A stretch of 37,250 bases of DNA, from positions 1-37,250 of the forward strand of contig DAIOCN010000027.1 in assembly GCA_036747295.1 (NCBI GenBank). The letters run 5' to 3'. The position numbers were made by a program, and so were the translations under genes. Of the stretch, positions 9,404 to 17,298 are shown piece by piece. Each line of letters begins with the position of its first letter. Within the stretch, counting starts at the first letter, position 1. Under the pieces are notes generated by a model that was given only the letters and a program-made list of their open reading frames with translations, had not been told where the DNA came from and made no database searches. The DNA comes from UBA4736 sp002404015. Its GTDB lineage: Bacteria > Chloroflexota > Dormibacteria > Dormibacterales > Dormibacteraceae.

Positions 9404-10144
9404 TTAGCGGCGAGCCAGCTCGCGCTCGACGACGCGCGCGTGCGCTTGCAGCTCGAGGCCATCGTCCAGCGGGGTCAGGGTGACTCCCAGCGCCCGGCCG
9501 ATGATCAGGTCGGCCAGGTGCGGGTTCTTGGGCAGCAGCGAGCCGTGGAGATAGGTTCCGAACAGGTTGCCCTGGACGGCCCCCTCGCCCCCGTCCTCGG
9601 CGTTGTTGCCGAAGCCCTTGCGGACTCGCCCGAGCGGGCTGAGGCCCTTGCCGAGGAACGTGCGCCCGCTGTGGTTCTCGAAGCCGACGATGGTCCGCGG
9701 CTCCAGGCCGAGGCTGGGGTCGGCCTCGATCACGACGTCCCCGATGCAGCGTTTGCCGCCGGCTTCCGTGTGGGCGTCCAGGAGGCCGATCCCCGGCAGC
9801 CGCTGGCCATCGGCGGTCTGGTAGAAGTGGCCGAGCAGCTGGTAGCCGCCGCAGACCGCCAGCACGGCGGCGCCGCGGTCGACCGCCGCAGCCAGGTGGC
9901 CGGCCTTTGTCTCGATCAGGTCGTCGTACACCAGCGCCTGGTCCTTGTCCTGGCCGCCGCCGAAGAAGAAGATGTCGACCTCGTCCATGCCTTCCGCCGT
10001 GCCCTTGCCGAGGTTCAGCAGCCGCGCCTCGTAGCCGCGCCAGGCGGCCCGGTTGAGAAGGGTCAGGATGTTGCCCCGGTCGCCGTAGATGTTCATCAGG
10101 TCGGGATACAGCCAGCCGACCGTGAGGCGCCTGGGATCGCTCAC
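9404..10144 (-). CDS. gatD: lipid II isoglutaminyl synthase, glutaminase subunit GatD
   Basis: GatD releases ammonia from glutamine for MurT, which amidates D-Glu of the lipid II stem peptide. The 246-residue product is a class I glutamine amidotransferase of the CobB/CobQ type: the nucleophile Cys98 sits in AVCGGYQLLG and the catalytic His200 in GTYLHGSLL. I take GTG at 10144, which overlaps the murT stop (GTGA), over an ATG eight codons upstream. The coupling fits the obligate MurT-GatD heterodimer. It is the last gene of the operon starting at 12807. Confidence 0.92.
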   Translation of the reverse strand: MSDPRRLTVGWLYPDLMNIYGDRGNILTLLNRAAWRGYEARLLNLGKGTAEGMDEVDIFFFGGGQDKDQALVYDDLIETKAGHLAAAVDRGAAVLAVCGGYQLLGHFYQTADGQRLPGIGLLDAHTEAGGKRCIGDVVIEADPSLGLEPRTIVGFENHSGRTFLGKGLSPLGRVRKGFGNNAEDGGEGAVQGNLFGTYLHGSLLPKNPHLADLIIGRALGVTLTPLDDGLELQAHARVVERELARR

Positions 10145-11508
10145 GTGGCCCAGTATGGCCGCAGCCAACCCCGGCGGACCAGCAGCCCTCGCAGGTCGAG
10201 CATGGCCGTATAGGTGCAGAGCAGGAAGCCGTCGGCGCCCTCCGGCATGGCCTCGATGAGCTCGTCCAGGGCCCTGCCCAGGTCGGGCTCAGGGGGCCGC
10301 GCCGCGGCGACGGCGGCGTACTTCAAACGGACGGCCATGTCGTAGGCCCGGTCGCCGCTGGGGACCACGACGGCGGCCTGGTCTTTGAGCACCTCGAAGT
10401 CGACGTCCCAGATCCAGGAGACGTCGCGGCCGTCGGCCAGCCGGTCGTTGAGGCCGACGAGGTAGTGGCGGCCTCCCGCCAGCCGGATCGACTCCCGCAG
10501 GATCTCGTTGAAGCCGGTCGGGTTCTTGGCCAGCATCATCGTGAAGCGGCGGCCGCGGGCCTCGAAGCGCTCCTGGCGGCCGAACGCCGCCTCGACGTGC
10601 TTCAGCCGCTCCGCCATGTAGTCGGGCTTTAGCCCGAGCGCGCGGCCGAGGGCGAAGGCGGCCATCAGGTTGTAGGCGTTGTAGAGCCCCCCCAGGGCCA
10701 CCCCCAGCCGGGTGCCCGCGGCGGTGAGCTGGATCCGGTCCAGGCCCTCGAGGCGCACGTCGGTCGCCGCCAGGTCCGGTCGGGGCCGCGCGAAGTCGCC
10801 GTTGGGGCACCGGTAGTCGCCGTCGTGGCCGACGTAGACAGCAGCGAACTCGAGCGCCGCGCCGCAGCGGGGGCAGGTCCGGGCGTCGGCCGCGTGGGGC
10901 AGCTCGCCAACGGCGACACCGGGGTCCTCGATGCCGTACCAGAGCGGGGGCCGGCTCAGGCTCAGGCCGATCTGGCCGACCCGCGGATCGTCGGCGTTGA
11001 GGACTGCCTGGCCGCCCGCCGGCATCGCCTCCAGCGCGCGCTCGATCGTCATCGCCAGCAGCTCCAGCTCGCCGTAGCGGTCGAGCTGGTCGCGAAAGAG
11101 GTTGCCCACCAGCACCGCTTTCGGTCGAGTCTCCTCGACCGCCTTCGGCAGCGTGGCCTCGTCGATCTCGAAGACCGCCCACTCCGCGTCCAGGCGTCCG
11201 TTCAGGCCCGCCCTAGCGACCGCCGCGGCGGTTGCGCCGTAGATCAGGTTGGCGCCGGCGCGGTTGGCCACGACGCGCGCGGGCAGGCCTTCGAGCAGGG
11301 CGGCCACCAGCCGGGCCGTCGTGGTCTTGCCATTGGTGCCCGTGATTAGGACGGTCCCGCCCTTCAGGTCGCTGGTGAGCTTGCGAAGGACCTGGGGATC
11401 GAGCGCCCGTGCCACGTCGCCGGGGAACGTCGTGCCCCCGCCCCGGCCGGTCAGCCGGGAGAGGTTGCCGGTCGCCTTGCCGGCCATCACGGCCAGAGCC
11501 CGCCTCAC
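10141..11508 (-). CDS. murT: lipid II isoglutaminyl synthase, Mur-ligase subunit MurT
   Basis: ATP-dependent ligase that amidates the alpha-carboxyl of D-Glu in lipid II using ammonia from GatD. The 455-residue product has the Mur P-loop GTNGKTT (57-63), the central domain with the family's zinc ribbon region (Cys212, Cys215, Cys234) and the C-terminal DUF1727 domain with KNPTGFNEIL. In the described four-Cys ribbon the fourth ligand would fall at residue 237, which is Gly here, so zinc binding may be lost or different. GTG start 40 bp after ispE. The presence of the pair says this organism makes amidated peptidoglycan. Confidence 0.92.
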   Translation of the reverse strand: MRRALAVMAGKATGNLSRLTGRGGGTTFPGDVARALDPQVLRKLTSDLKGGTVLITGTNGKTTTARLVAALLEGLPARVVANRAGANLIYGATAAAVARAGLNGRLDAEWAVFEIDEATLPKAVEETRPKAVLVGNLFRDQLDRYGELELLAMTIERALEAMPAGGQAVLNADDPRVGQIGLSLSRPPLWYGIEDPGVAVGELPHAADARTCPRCGAALEFAAVYVGHDGDYRCPNGDFARPRPDLAATDVRLEGLDRIQLTAAGTRLGVALGGLYNAYNLMAAFALGRALGLKPDYMAERLKHVEAAFGRQERFEARGRRFTMMLAKNPTGFNEILRESIRLAGGRHYLVGLNDRLADGRDVSWIWDVDFEVLKDQAAVVVPSGDRAYDMAVRLKYAAVAAARPPEPDLGRALDELIEAMPEGADGFLLCTYTAMLDLRGLLVRRGWLRPYWAT

Positions 11509-11548
11509 CTCCGGGGTCCCTGCGGCAGGCCGGGATCCCCCGTCCCGA

Positions 11549-12286
11549 TCATGCCCAGGCCACCTCCGTCCAGCACTCGAGCCCGGCCACCGCCGACCGC
11601 GCTTCCGCCTCCGTCGCGGCGGGTTTGAAGAAGGCGGAGCCGCTGCCGGTCATCCGCCAGCCCGGGCCGAGCGCCTCCGTGAAGGCCGCCAGGCGCGGCT
11701 CCACGGTGATCGCCGCCCGCAGCAGCTCGTTGGGCGGCTCGCCGCCGGTCTCGTCCCACGCCCGGTAAACGTCGGCGGTCGAAACCTGGTATCCCGGCCA
11801 GGCCAGCGCGTACCAGCCGGGCTGGGGCCTGGCCGGATGCAACTCCTCACCGCGGCCGCCGGCGCGGGCGGCGCCACCGCGCAGGAAGAAGCTCACGTCG
11901 GCGCCCAGGGCCGCGGCAACCGGCGCGAGGTCAAGCTCCAGCCCATACAGGCGGGCCAGCGCGCGCAGGGCGGCGGCCGCATCCGAGCTGCCACCTCCCA
12001 GCCCGGCGCCTGGGGGGATCCGCTTGAGCAGCCGCAGCCGCGCCGGCAGCGGGCGGCCGGCCAGCTCCTCCAGCGCCCGCGCCGCCTTGAGGACCAGGTT
12101 GGCCTCGCCGGCCGGCGCCTCACCGTCGAGCTCCAGGGTCGTGGCGGGGGCGGCCGACGCCAGCAGCAGGTCGTGGAGGGAGATGGCCTGGATGAGGGTG
12201 TCGACCTCGTGCTGACCGTCGGGCCGGGCGCCCAGTACGCGCAGCTCCAGGTTCAGCTTCGCGTGCGCGGGAAGCGCGAGCGTCAA
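11549..12286 (-). CDS. ispE: 4-diphosphocytidyl-2-C-methyl-D-erythritol kinase
   Basis: GHMP kinase of the MEP isoprenoid pathway, phosphorylating CDP-methylerythritol. The 245-residue product keeps Lys10 and Asn12 in AKLNLEL and the ATP loop PPGAGLGGGSSDA (91-103). It is somewhat shorter than the usual 280-300 residues, mostly by compact loops, and has no obvious break. TTG start at 12286 overlaps the stop of the upstream carbonic-anhydrase-like gene (TTGA). Isoprenoid supply upstream of lipid II modification genes is a sensible envelope grouping. Confidence 0.9.
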   Translation of the reverse strand: MTLALPAHAKLNLELRVLGARPDGQHEVDTLIQAISLHDLLLASAAPATTLELDGEAPAGEANLVLKAARALEELAGRPLPARLRLLKRIPPGAGLGGGSSDAAAALRALARLYGLELDLAPVAAALGADVSFFLRGGAARAGGRGEELHPARPQPGWYALAWPGYQVSTADVYRAWDETGGEPPNELLRAAITVEPRLAAFTEALGPGWRMTGSGSAFFKPAATEAEARSAVAGLECWTEVAWA

Positions 12287-12807
12287 TCCGGCGGCCGCAG
12301 GCCTCTCCGGTACCGGACCGAGTTCTCCCTGTAGTGCTGGGCGGGCCTGACGACCCAGTCCGCGGAGGAGCCGGAGAGCTCCTTTTTGACCTCGGCCGGG
12401 ATACCGGCCGCGAGGTGGCCGGCCGGCACCTCGCGCCCCTCGCCGAGCACGGAGCCGGCGGCGAGCATGGCGCCCTTTCCCAACCGGCTGCGCTGGAGCA
12501 TGATCGAGCCGGTCCCGACCAGCGCGCCGTCCTCCACGACGCAGCCCTCGAGGCAGGCCCGGTGGCCGATGGTCACGTTCTCGCCGACCACCGTCGGGAG
12601 GCCGGCCGAGCAGTGGATGACGGTCCCGTCCTGCACGTTGCTGCCGCGCCCGATGGTGATCGTCGACTCGTCGCCACGCAGGATCGCCCCGAACCAGACG
12701 CTCGCCCCGGCTCCGAGCTCGACGTCGCCGATCAGCACGGCGGTCGGTGCGACGTAGGCGTCGGGATGGACGCGCGGCCGCCTGCCGTCGAGTTCGAATT
12801 CGGGCAT
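12283..12807 (-). CDS. gamma-carbonic anhydrase-like hexapeptide protein
   Basis: A 174-residue left-handed beta-helix protein of the gamma-carbonic anhydrase/PaaY/YrdA family, usually a trimer. Two expected metal ligands, His65 (VIHCS) and His82 (GHRA), are present, but the third, five residues later, is Glu87 (CLEGC) where the family has His. Many family members are not active carbonic anhydrases, so the catalytic role is doubtful. First gene of the operon with ispE, murT and gatD; ATG start, with a minus-strand TAGGAT (12817-12822) 9 nt upstream as a possible -10. Confidence 0.82.
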   Translation of the reverse strand: MPEFELDGRRPRVHPDAYVAPTAVLIGDVELGAGASVWFGAILRGDESTITIGRGSNVQDGTVIHCSAGLPTVVGENVTIGHRACLEGCVVEDGALVGTGSIMLQRSRLGKGAMLAAGSVLGEGREVPAGHLAAGIPAEVKKELSGSSADWVVRPAQHYRENSVRYRRGLRPPD

Positions 12808-12812
12808 CTGGC

Positions 12813-12822
12813 TATAATCCTA
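12813..12822. promoter_or_regulatory. overlapping divergent -10 elements (rpsT and carbonic-anhydrase-like gene)
   Basis: On the plus strand TATAAT (12813-12818) precedes the rpsT ATG by 37 nt. On the minus strand TAGGAT (12822-12817) precedes the divergent gene's ATG by 9 nt. The two boxes overlap by two bases, so only one polymerase could probably occupy the site at a time. No clear -35 hexamers are seen. Confidence 0.45.
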
Positions 12823-12855
12823 TCTCCGTGCAGATCCTCAACCGGACGTCGAACC

Positions 12856-13263
12856 ATGGCTAACATCGCCTCCTCCAAGAAGGACGCGCGCCGCAGCGCA
12901 GTACGCGCCGTGGCCAACAAATCGGCTCGCTCGGCCGTCAAAACCAGGGTCACCAGGGCCCGCAAGGCGATCGCCGAGGGCGCCGAAGACCTCAGCGTCG
13001 TTGTCGTCACTGCGCTGTCCAGCCTGGACCGGGCCGCGTCCAAGGGCATCCTGCACCGCAACAACGCTGCCCGCCGCAAGTCCCGACTGGTGAAGCGCCT
13101 GAAGACCGCCGCCAACACGCCTGCGGTCGCCGCCAGGACCGAGAAGAAGGCGCCTGCGAAGGCCGCCGCGAAGGGCTCGGCCAAGAGCTCCGCCAAGGCC
13201 CCTTCGAAGGCAGCCAAGCCGGCAGCCAAAGCCGCCTCCAAAAAGCCGGCTGCCAAGAAGTAG
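12856..13263 (+). CDS. rpsT: 30S ribosomal protein bS20 with long Lys/Ala tail
   Basis: Primary 16S rRNA-binding protein of the small subunit. The core (residues 1 to about 90) shows the S20 pattern: MANIASSKKDARRS, a long helical bundle and HRNNAARRKSRL (67-78). Residues 96-135 add a tail made almost only of Lys, Ala, Ser and Pro with 13 lysines, resembling histone H1-like or Lsr2/HU tails. Standard S20 is about 85-90 residues, so the tail is an extension of about 40. ATG at 12856 starts the conserved sequence; no strong Shine-Dalgarno site is evident. Confidence 0.95.
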   Translation: MANIASSKKDARRSAVRAVANKSARSAVKTRVTRARKAIAEGAEDLSVVVVTALSSLDRAASKGILHRNNAARRKSRLVKRLKTAANTPAVAARTEKKAPAKAAAKGSAKSSAKAPSKAAKPAAKAASKKPAAKK

Positions 13264-13277
13264 CGCCCAGGCGCTAC
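13260..13277. terminator. hairpin spanning both stop codons of rpsT and holA
   Basis: The arms GTAGCGCC (13260-13267) and GGCGCTAC (13270-13277) are perfectly complementary with a two-base centre. The rpsT TAG lies in the left arm and the holA TAG in the right arm. It has no T tract on either side, so it is a terminator-like stem rather than a classical intrinsic terminator. Confidence 0.45.
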
Positions 13278-14212
13278 AGCTTCGCGAGCACCACTCCGAG
13301 GCCAAGCTCGGCGTCGATCTGGCCGGACTTGACCTCCCACTCGTAGTCCAGGAGCACCTTCAGGCCCGCCTCGAGGCGCTCGCTTGACGTGGCCCGGGCC
13401 ATCTCGTACGCCTTCTGCACCACAAAGCGGTGCTCGCGCATCTCGTCCTGCATCTGGGACAGCGACTCTCCGCGCTCCTGCCGGGTCCGCACCTCGAGGA
13501 CCAGGGCCAGGTGCCGGGCCAGGCGATACGCGATCAGGGTCGCCCCCTCCCTCTCGAGAAGGTTGGCGGCCACCCGCCAGGCCTCCCCGGTGGGCCTCGG
13601 CAGAAGGTTGTCGGTGAGCTTGAAGATCTCGTCCTGGCGGCCGCCCGCGACCAGCTGCTCCAGGGCGGCCTGGTCGAGCTCGTTGCCGCTCGCCCGGTAG
13701 GCGGCCAGCTTGCGGATCTCAGAATCGAGCACTCCCAGGTCGGGCCGCGCGCTGCGCACCAGGAGGGCACCGGCCGACGTCGGCAGGCCGGCCTCCTTGA
13801 CGCGGCCGAAGATCCAGTCGGTCAGGGCCCGGCCCTTCAACGGTGCGTGCTCCCTCACCTGGCCGCCAGCCGCCTGGACCGCTTTCAGCAGCTTGCTGCC
13901 GGCCGCCAGGCGGCCGTTCACCGTGAGGAGGAGCCGCGTGCTGTCGGGCACCTCGCCCAGCGCTGCCGCCAGCGAGTCCGCCCGGCGGCCGGGGATTCCC
14001 CGCGCGGCCACCACCCGGTAGGGGTCCAGGAAGGGCGCCTGCAGGATGGCGTCCCGCAGCCGGTCGGCGGTCAGCTGGCCCGCGTCCAGCGCCTCGTAGC
14101 CGAAGTCGGAGACGAGGTCCGCCCGCCAGCCCGCGAGAAGCCGCCGCCAGTCGTCCTCGATCAGGAAGCTCTCGTCGCCGTGGAGGAGGACGACCGCGGC
14201 TGGACCTGGCAC
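13274..14212 (-). CDS. holA: DNA polymerase III subunit delta
   Basis: The delta subunit of the clamp loader opens the beta clamp. The 312-residue product begins with the family's strand and LLHGDESFLIEDDWRRL (9-25), followed by an AAA+-like fold without Walker motifs and a C-terminal collar domain rich in helices. GTG start at 14212, 9 bp after comEC; a TAACAT that begins with the comEC stop codon lies 6 nt upstream of the GTG, so holA may also have its own leaderless promoter. Placement next to comEC and near rpsT is the common bacterial order. Confidence 0.93.
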   Translation of the reverse strand: MPGPAAVVLLHGDESFLIEDDWRRLLAGWRADLVSDFGYEALDAGQLTADRLRDAILQAPFLDPYRVVAARGIPGRRADSLAAALGEVPDSTRLLLTVNGRLAAGSKLLKAVQAAGGQVREHAPLKGRALTDWIFGRVKEAGLPTSAGALLVRSARPDLGVLDSEIRKLAAYRASGNELDQAALEQLVAGGRQDEIFKLTDNLLPRPTGEAWRVAANLLEREGATLIAYRLARHLALVLEVRTRQERGESLSQMQDEMREHRFVVQKAYEMARATSSERLEAGLKVLLDYEWEVKSGQIDAELGLGVVLAKL

Positions 14213-14221
14213 CCCTGGATG

Positions 14222-16396
14222 TTAGAGCGGCAGCACGATCGTCCCCTCCTGGTCGGTCCTCTGAACCAGGCCGGCAGGCAGGTCGCGCGCCAGGCGGCCG
14301 GAAGCCAGCGAGGCGATCAGCACACCGGGGTGGGCGGCGCGCATCAGGTCGGGCGCCAGGGCGCTGCGGCCGCCAGACGGCAGCAGCAGTTCATCGCAGC
14401 CCCCGCGCAACCGAGGCGCGGCCGCGACCTGGGCCTCGGGATCCAGGTCGGCGAGGTCGCAGAAGGACCGGCCGCCGGGCAGGCTCAGGCGCAGCGCCAG
14501 CTGGCCGTTGCTCTCCAGGACGTCCACGTCGAGCCCGGCCAGCCGCAGCCGCTCGCCGGCCACGGCGGGCTGGATGCCGGCACCACGGGCGGCAGCGGCC
14601 AGCGCAGCGGTACGCCAGGCCACTCCGTCCGGCCGGGTCGCCGGGACCACCACGGTTCGGACCGGCAGGTCGAACCCCGTGAGCCCGCCTGTGTGGCCGC
14701 GGCCGGGGCCGGTGATGATGAGCGCTGCCAGCTCACGCTGCCACGGCGGCAGGCGGGCGCCAAGCTCGTTGCTCAGAACGGCTGGGCTGGGGCCGCCGTC
14801 GATCAGGATGCGGCCGGCCGGGCCGGTCAGCAGCACAGCCTGCCCGTCGCCCACGGCGAACACCGCCACTGAGGGCGCCGGCCGGGACCAGGCGGCCAGC
14901 TCTCCGGCGCCGATCGCCAGGGGGGCCAGGACGCCTACGGCGATTGCGGCCATCCGGGCCCGGCCTGGCACCCGGACGGCCGCAACGGCCGCGCCCACGC
15001 CCAGGTAGTAGGCGACGCCTGACCAGGGCGGAAAGGCGGGAACACTGACCGCGGCCAGCGGCAGCCGGGCCAGCCAGCCGGCGACCTGTTCCAGGTAGAT
15101 CAGGAGGCCCGCCAGCGGCAGCGCGAGCAGCCGCCCCACGTCGGGCAGGGCAGCCAGGGGCGCGACGAGGATCCCGGCCCCGATCATGGCCGGCAGCACC
15201 GGCAGAACCAGCGCGTTCGCGATGGGTGCGGCCGGAGACAGCAGGTGGAAGTCGGCCGCCATCAAGGGAACGGTGCCGACCTGGGCCGCGCAGGTCACCG
15301 CAAAGGGCTCCCGCAGCCAGGCGGGAATCCAGCCCAGCCGGCGCTCGATGCCCGGCGTCAGCAGGACGATCGCCGCCGTGCCCGCGAACGAGAGCTGAAA
15401 GCCGACGTCCCAGGCCAGCTCAGGGTGCCAGGCCAGCATCGCCGCAGCCGTGGCCGCGAGCGAGGTCCAGACGTGGGTGGGCCGGCCGAGGTGTCCCGCC
15501 ACGAGGACCAGGCATCCCATCGCTGAGGCCCGGACTGCCGCCGGTGAGGCCCCTCCGATCAGCGCGTAGAGCGCCACCAACGCAATCCCCGGCAGCGTCG
15601 CCGAGCGCCCGAGCAGAGGGGCCAGCACTGCCGTCACGATCCTGGCGAACACCGCGACCTTGAGCCCGCTGAGCACGAGAAGGTGGACGAGGCCGGTCGC
15701 GACCAGGTCCGCCTGGAGCCGGCTCGGGATGCCCGAACGGATGCCGAGCACGACCGCCACCAGGACGGCGGCGTGGGGTGGCGGCAGCAATGCCTGGACC
15801 GCGTCCCGATAGCGGGCCCGGACAACTGCCGGAAAGCCGCGGAGGTCGCCGGACGGCTTGACCAGGCTGAGCTGGGTGGCCGGCAGCTCGAGGTAGGCCT
15901 GGCGCTGGGCCAGGTAGGCGCGCCTGTCGAAGGTGGGCAGGTCGACCGGCAGGCGCAGGCGACCCCCGGCGTCGACGATGTCGCCCACCGCCGGCGGCGA
16001 ACCGGTTCGAACGCGAACCAGGACGTTGCCGGCCGGTCGCAGCAAGCCCTGCTGACCGCTGATGCTGGTTGGCGCTACCAGCACCTCGTAGCCGGCGCCC
16101 AGCTGGCGGGCGTCGTCCGCCACCCGGCCCTCGAGCAGCACCTGCTGGCCGGCCAGCGCCGGCGCCCGTGCCCTGGCGCTGGGGTCTGTGGCGGGTATCT
16201 CGGCCCGGGCGAGGCCCAACAGCGCGGCGGCCACCGCCAGTGCCGTCCAGACTGGCCGGGTGACCGGGGCCAGCGCCAGGGGAAGCGCCGCGAGGCCCGC
16301 GGCGAGAACCCCGAGCCAGGGCCGCTCCGGCGCCAGCACCACGCCCGCCGCGACCCCGACGCACCAGGCGACCGCGCAGCCGAGGGCCGGGGTCAT
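14222..16396 (-). CDS. comEC: ComEC/Rec2 family DNA uptake channel
   Basis: Polytopic membrane protein that carries transforming DNA across the cytoplasmic membrane. The 724-residue product has an N-terminal DUF4131/OB-like part (about 30-180), the competence membrane domain with many hydrophobic helices (about 205-500; the conserved HLLVLSGLKV segment lies near 238) and a C-terminal metallo-beta-lactamase-like domain. The metal motif, normally HxHxDH, reads GPGRGH at about 561-566, so the hydrolase site appears degenerate. The ATG overlaps the comEA stop (ATGA). The membrane domain looks complete, so a transport role remains plausible. Confidence 0.92.
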   Translation of the reverse strand: MTPALGCAVAWCVGVAAGVVLAPERPWLGVLAAGLAALPLALAPVTRPVWTALAVAAALLGLARAEIPATDPSARARAPALAGQQVLLEGRVADDARQLGAGYEVLVAPTSISGQQGLLRPAGNVLVRVRTGSPPAVGDIVDAGGRLRLPVDLPTFDRRAYLAQRQAYLELPATQLSLVKPSGDLRGFPAVVRARYRDAVQALLPPPHAAVLVAVVLGIRSGIPSRLQADLVATGLVHLLVLSGLKVAVFARIVTAVLAPLLGRSATLPGIALVALYALIGGASPAAVRASAMGCLVLVAGHLGRPTHVWTSLAATAAAMLAWHPELAWDVGFQLSFAGTAAIVLLTPGIERRLGWIPAWLREPFAVTCAAQVGTVPLMAADFHLLSPAAPIANALVLPVLPAMIGAGILVAPLAALPDVGRLLALPLAGLLIYLEQVAGWLARLPLAAVSVPAFPPWSGVAYYLGVGAAVAAVRVPGRARMAAIAVGVLAPLAIGAGELAAWSRPAPSVAVFAVGDGQAVLLTGPAGRILIDGGPSPAVLSNELGARLPPWQRELAALIITGPGRGHTGGLTGFDLPVRTVVVPATRPDGVAWRTAALAAAARGAGIQPAVAGERLRLAGLDVDVLESNGQLALRLSLPGGRSFCDLADLDPEAQVAAAPRLRGGCDELLLPSGGRSALAPDLMRAAHPGVLIASLASGRLARDLPAGLVQRTDQEGTIVLPL

Positions 16397-16992
16397 ATGT
16401 GCACGTACTTCTTCACGAGCAGGTAATCGGCCTCGCTCATCCCCAGGACGGTCACGAGCTCGCGACTGGACGCGAACCCGCCGAATTGAGTCCGGTAGTC
16501 GAGGGCCGCGGCCGCGAGCTCGGGCGAGATGCCAGGGACGGATTCCAGCTCGTCGAGGGTCGCCGAGTTGAGATCGACGGTCGCCGAGCTCGACCGGGCC
16601 GCGGCTCCGGGCGTCTTCCGGGCCGGCACCTTCACCTGCTCGCCGTCCTTCAACCTGGCGGCCATGGCCGGCAGCTTGTCCGGGTCGGCGTCGGCCGCCA
16701 GGCCGCCCGCGGCCGCGATGGCCGCGTACACGCGGTCGCCCTTGGCAACCCGGTAGAGGCCCGGCTTGACAACCGCGCCCGAGACCTGGACCAGCAGGCC
16801 GGTGGCCGCGGGCAGCCCGAGGGGAGGGGCGCCCGCCGCCGGCGCCACACCGGGCTGGGGGGTCGCGGCCGCCGCAGCCGAGGGAGCGGAGAACACAAGG
16901 GCCGCGATGAGGGCCAGGGCCGCGACCAGGACAGGCAGGAGGAGGAAGACTGTCAGCGGCCAGCCGGGCAGCAAGCGGAGCCGAGAGCGCAT
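16393..16992 (-). CDS. comEA: ComEA-type DNA receptor
   Basis: Binds incoming double-stranded DNA outside the membrane and hands it to ComEC. The 199-residue product has a membrane anchor (about 12-36), an Ala/Pro linker, an SLBB domain (about 66-124, VSGAVVKPGLYRV) and paired helix-hairpin-helix motifs (138-199, VDLNSATLDELESVPGIS). All expected parts are present. It is the first gene of comEA-comEC and starts 104 bp from the divergent tRNA-Gln. Competence in this organism is therefore possible; pilus genes are not in the window. Confidence 0.93.
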   Translation of the reverse strand: MRSRLRLLPGWPLTVFLLLPVLVAALALIAALVFSAPSAAAAATPQPGVAPAAGAPPLGLPAATGLLVQVSGAVVKPGLYRVAKGDRVYAAIAAAGGLAADADPDKLPAMAARLKDGEQVKVPARKTPGAAARSSSATVDLNSATLDELESVPGISPELAAAALDYRTQFGGFASSRELVTVLGMSEADYLLVKKYVHI

Positions 16993-17079
16993 GCGACGAG
17001 TCTCGGCAGCGCGGGGGGCAGCTGGAAAGAGTGGTTGTTAAGGCGCTCAGGTAGTCTCCGCCGGGCGGCGAAGCATAGG

Positions 17080-17085
17080 TACCCT
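17080..17085 (+). promoter_or_regulatory. possible -10 of the tRNA-Gln gene
   Basis: TACCCT matches the TANNNT pattern and sits 11 nt before the first base of the mature tRNA. No clear -35 element was found. Confidence 0.3.
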
Positions 17086-17096
17086 ACCTGTGTCGT

Positions 17097-17167
17097 TGGG
17101 GCGTGGCCAAGTGGTAAGGCAGGGGTCTTTGGAGCCCCTATCGAAGGTTCGATTCCTTCCGCCCCAG
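17097..17167 (+). tRNA. tRNA-Gln (anticodon TTG)
   Basis: A full cloverleaf can be drawn: acceptor arm TGGGGCG/CGCCCCA, D arm GCC/GGC, an anticodon stem GGGGT/GCCCC closing the loop CTTTGGA with TTG at positions 34-36, and a T arm GAAGG/CCTTC around TTCGATT. The discriminator is G at 17167. CCA is not encoded. It stands alone between comEA and the polymerase gene. Confidence 0.96.
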
Positions 17168-17238
17168 CGCCCGCCATGGCCCGGGCGGTCACCGTCCCAG
17201 CGCCCTCCGGCGGGCTCGTCGGATTCACCCCAGGTGTG

Positions 17239-17252
17239 CGAACATTTGCTCG
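17239..17252 (+). promoter_or_regulatory. LexA-like SOS box before the Y-family polymerase
   Basis: The 14-mer CGAACATTTGCTCG matches the Gram-positive/actinobacterial LexA consensus CGAAC-N4-GTTCG at nine of ten defined positions (C for T at position 11). It lies 46 bp before the GTG at 17299. Its position argues that this stretch is promoter DNA and not the first 41 codons of the longer possible reading frame. Confidence 0.6.
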
Positions 17253-17298
17253 CTGTGTCCAGGCTGAAGGCGACAGCTGCCCCGCCACCGCGACCGAG

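Noticed and set aside
16399..17298. Upstream extension of the polymerase frame across comEA and the tRNA
   Set aside because: It would translate through tRNA-Gln and antisense to comEA; the LexA-like box and family alignment place the start near 17299.
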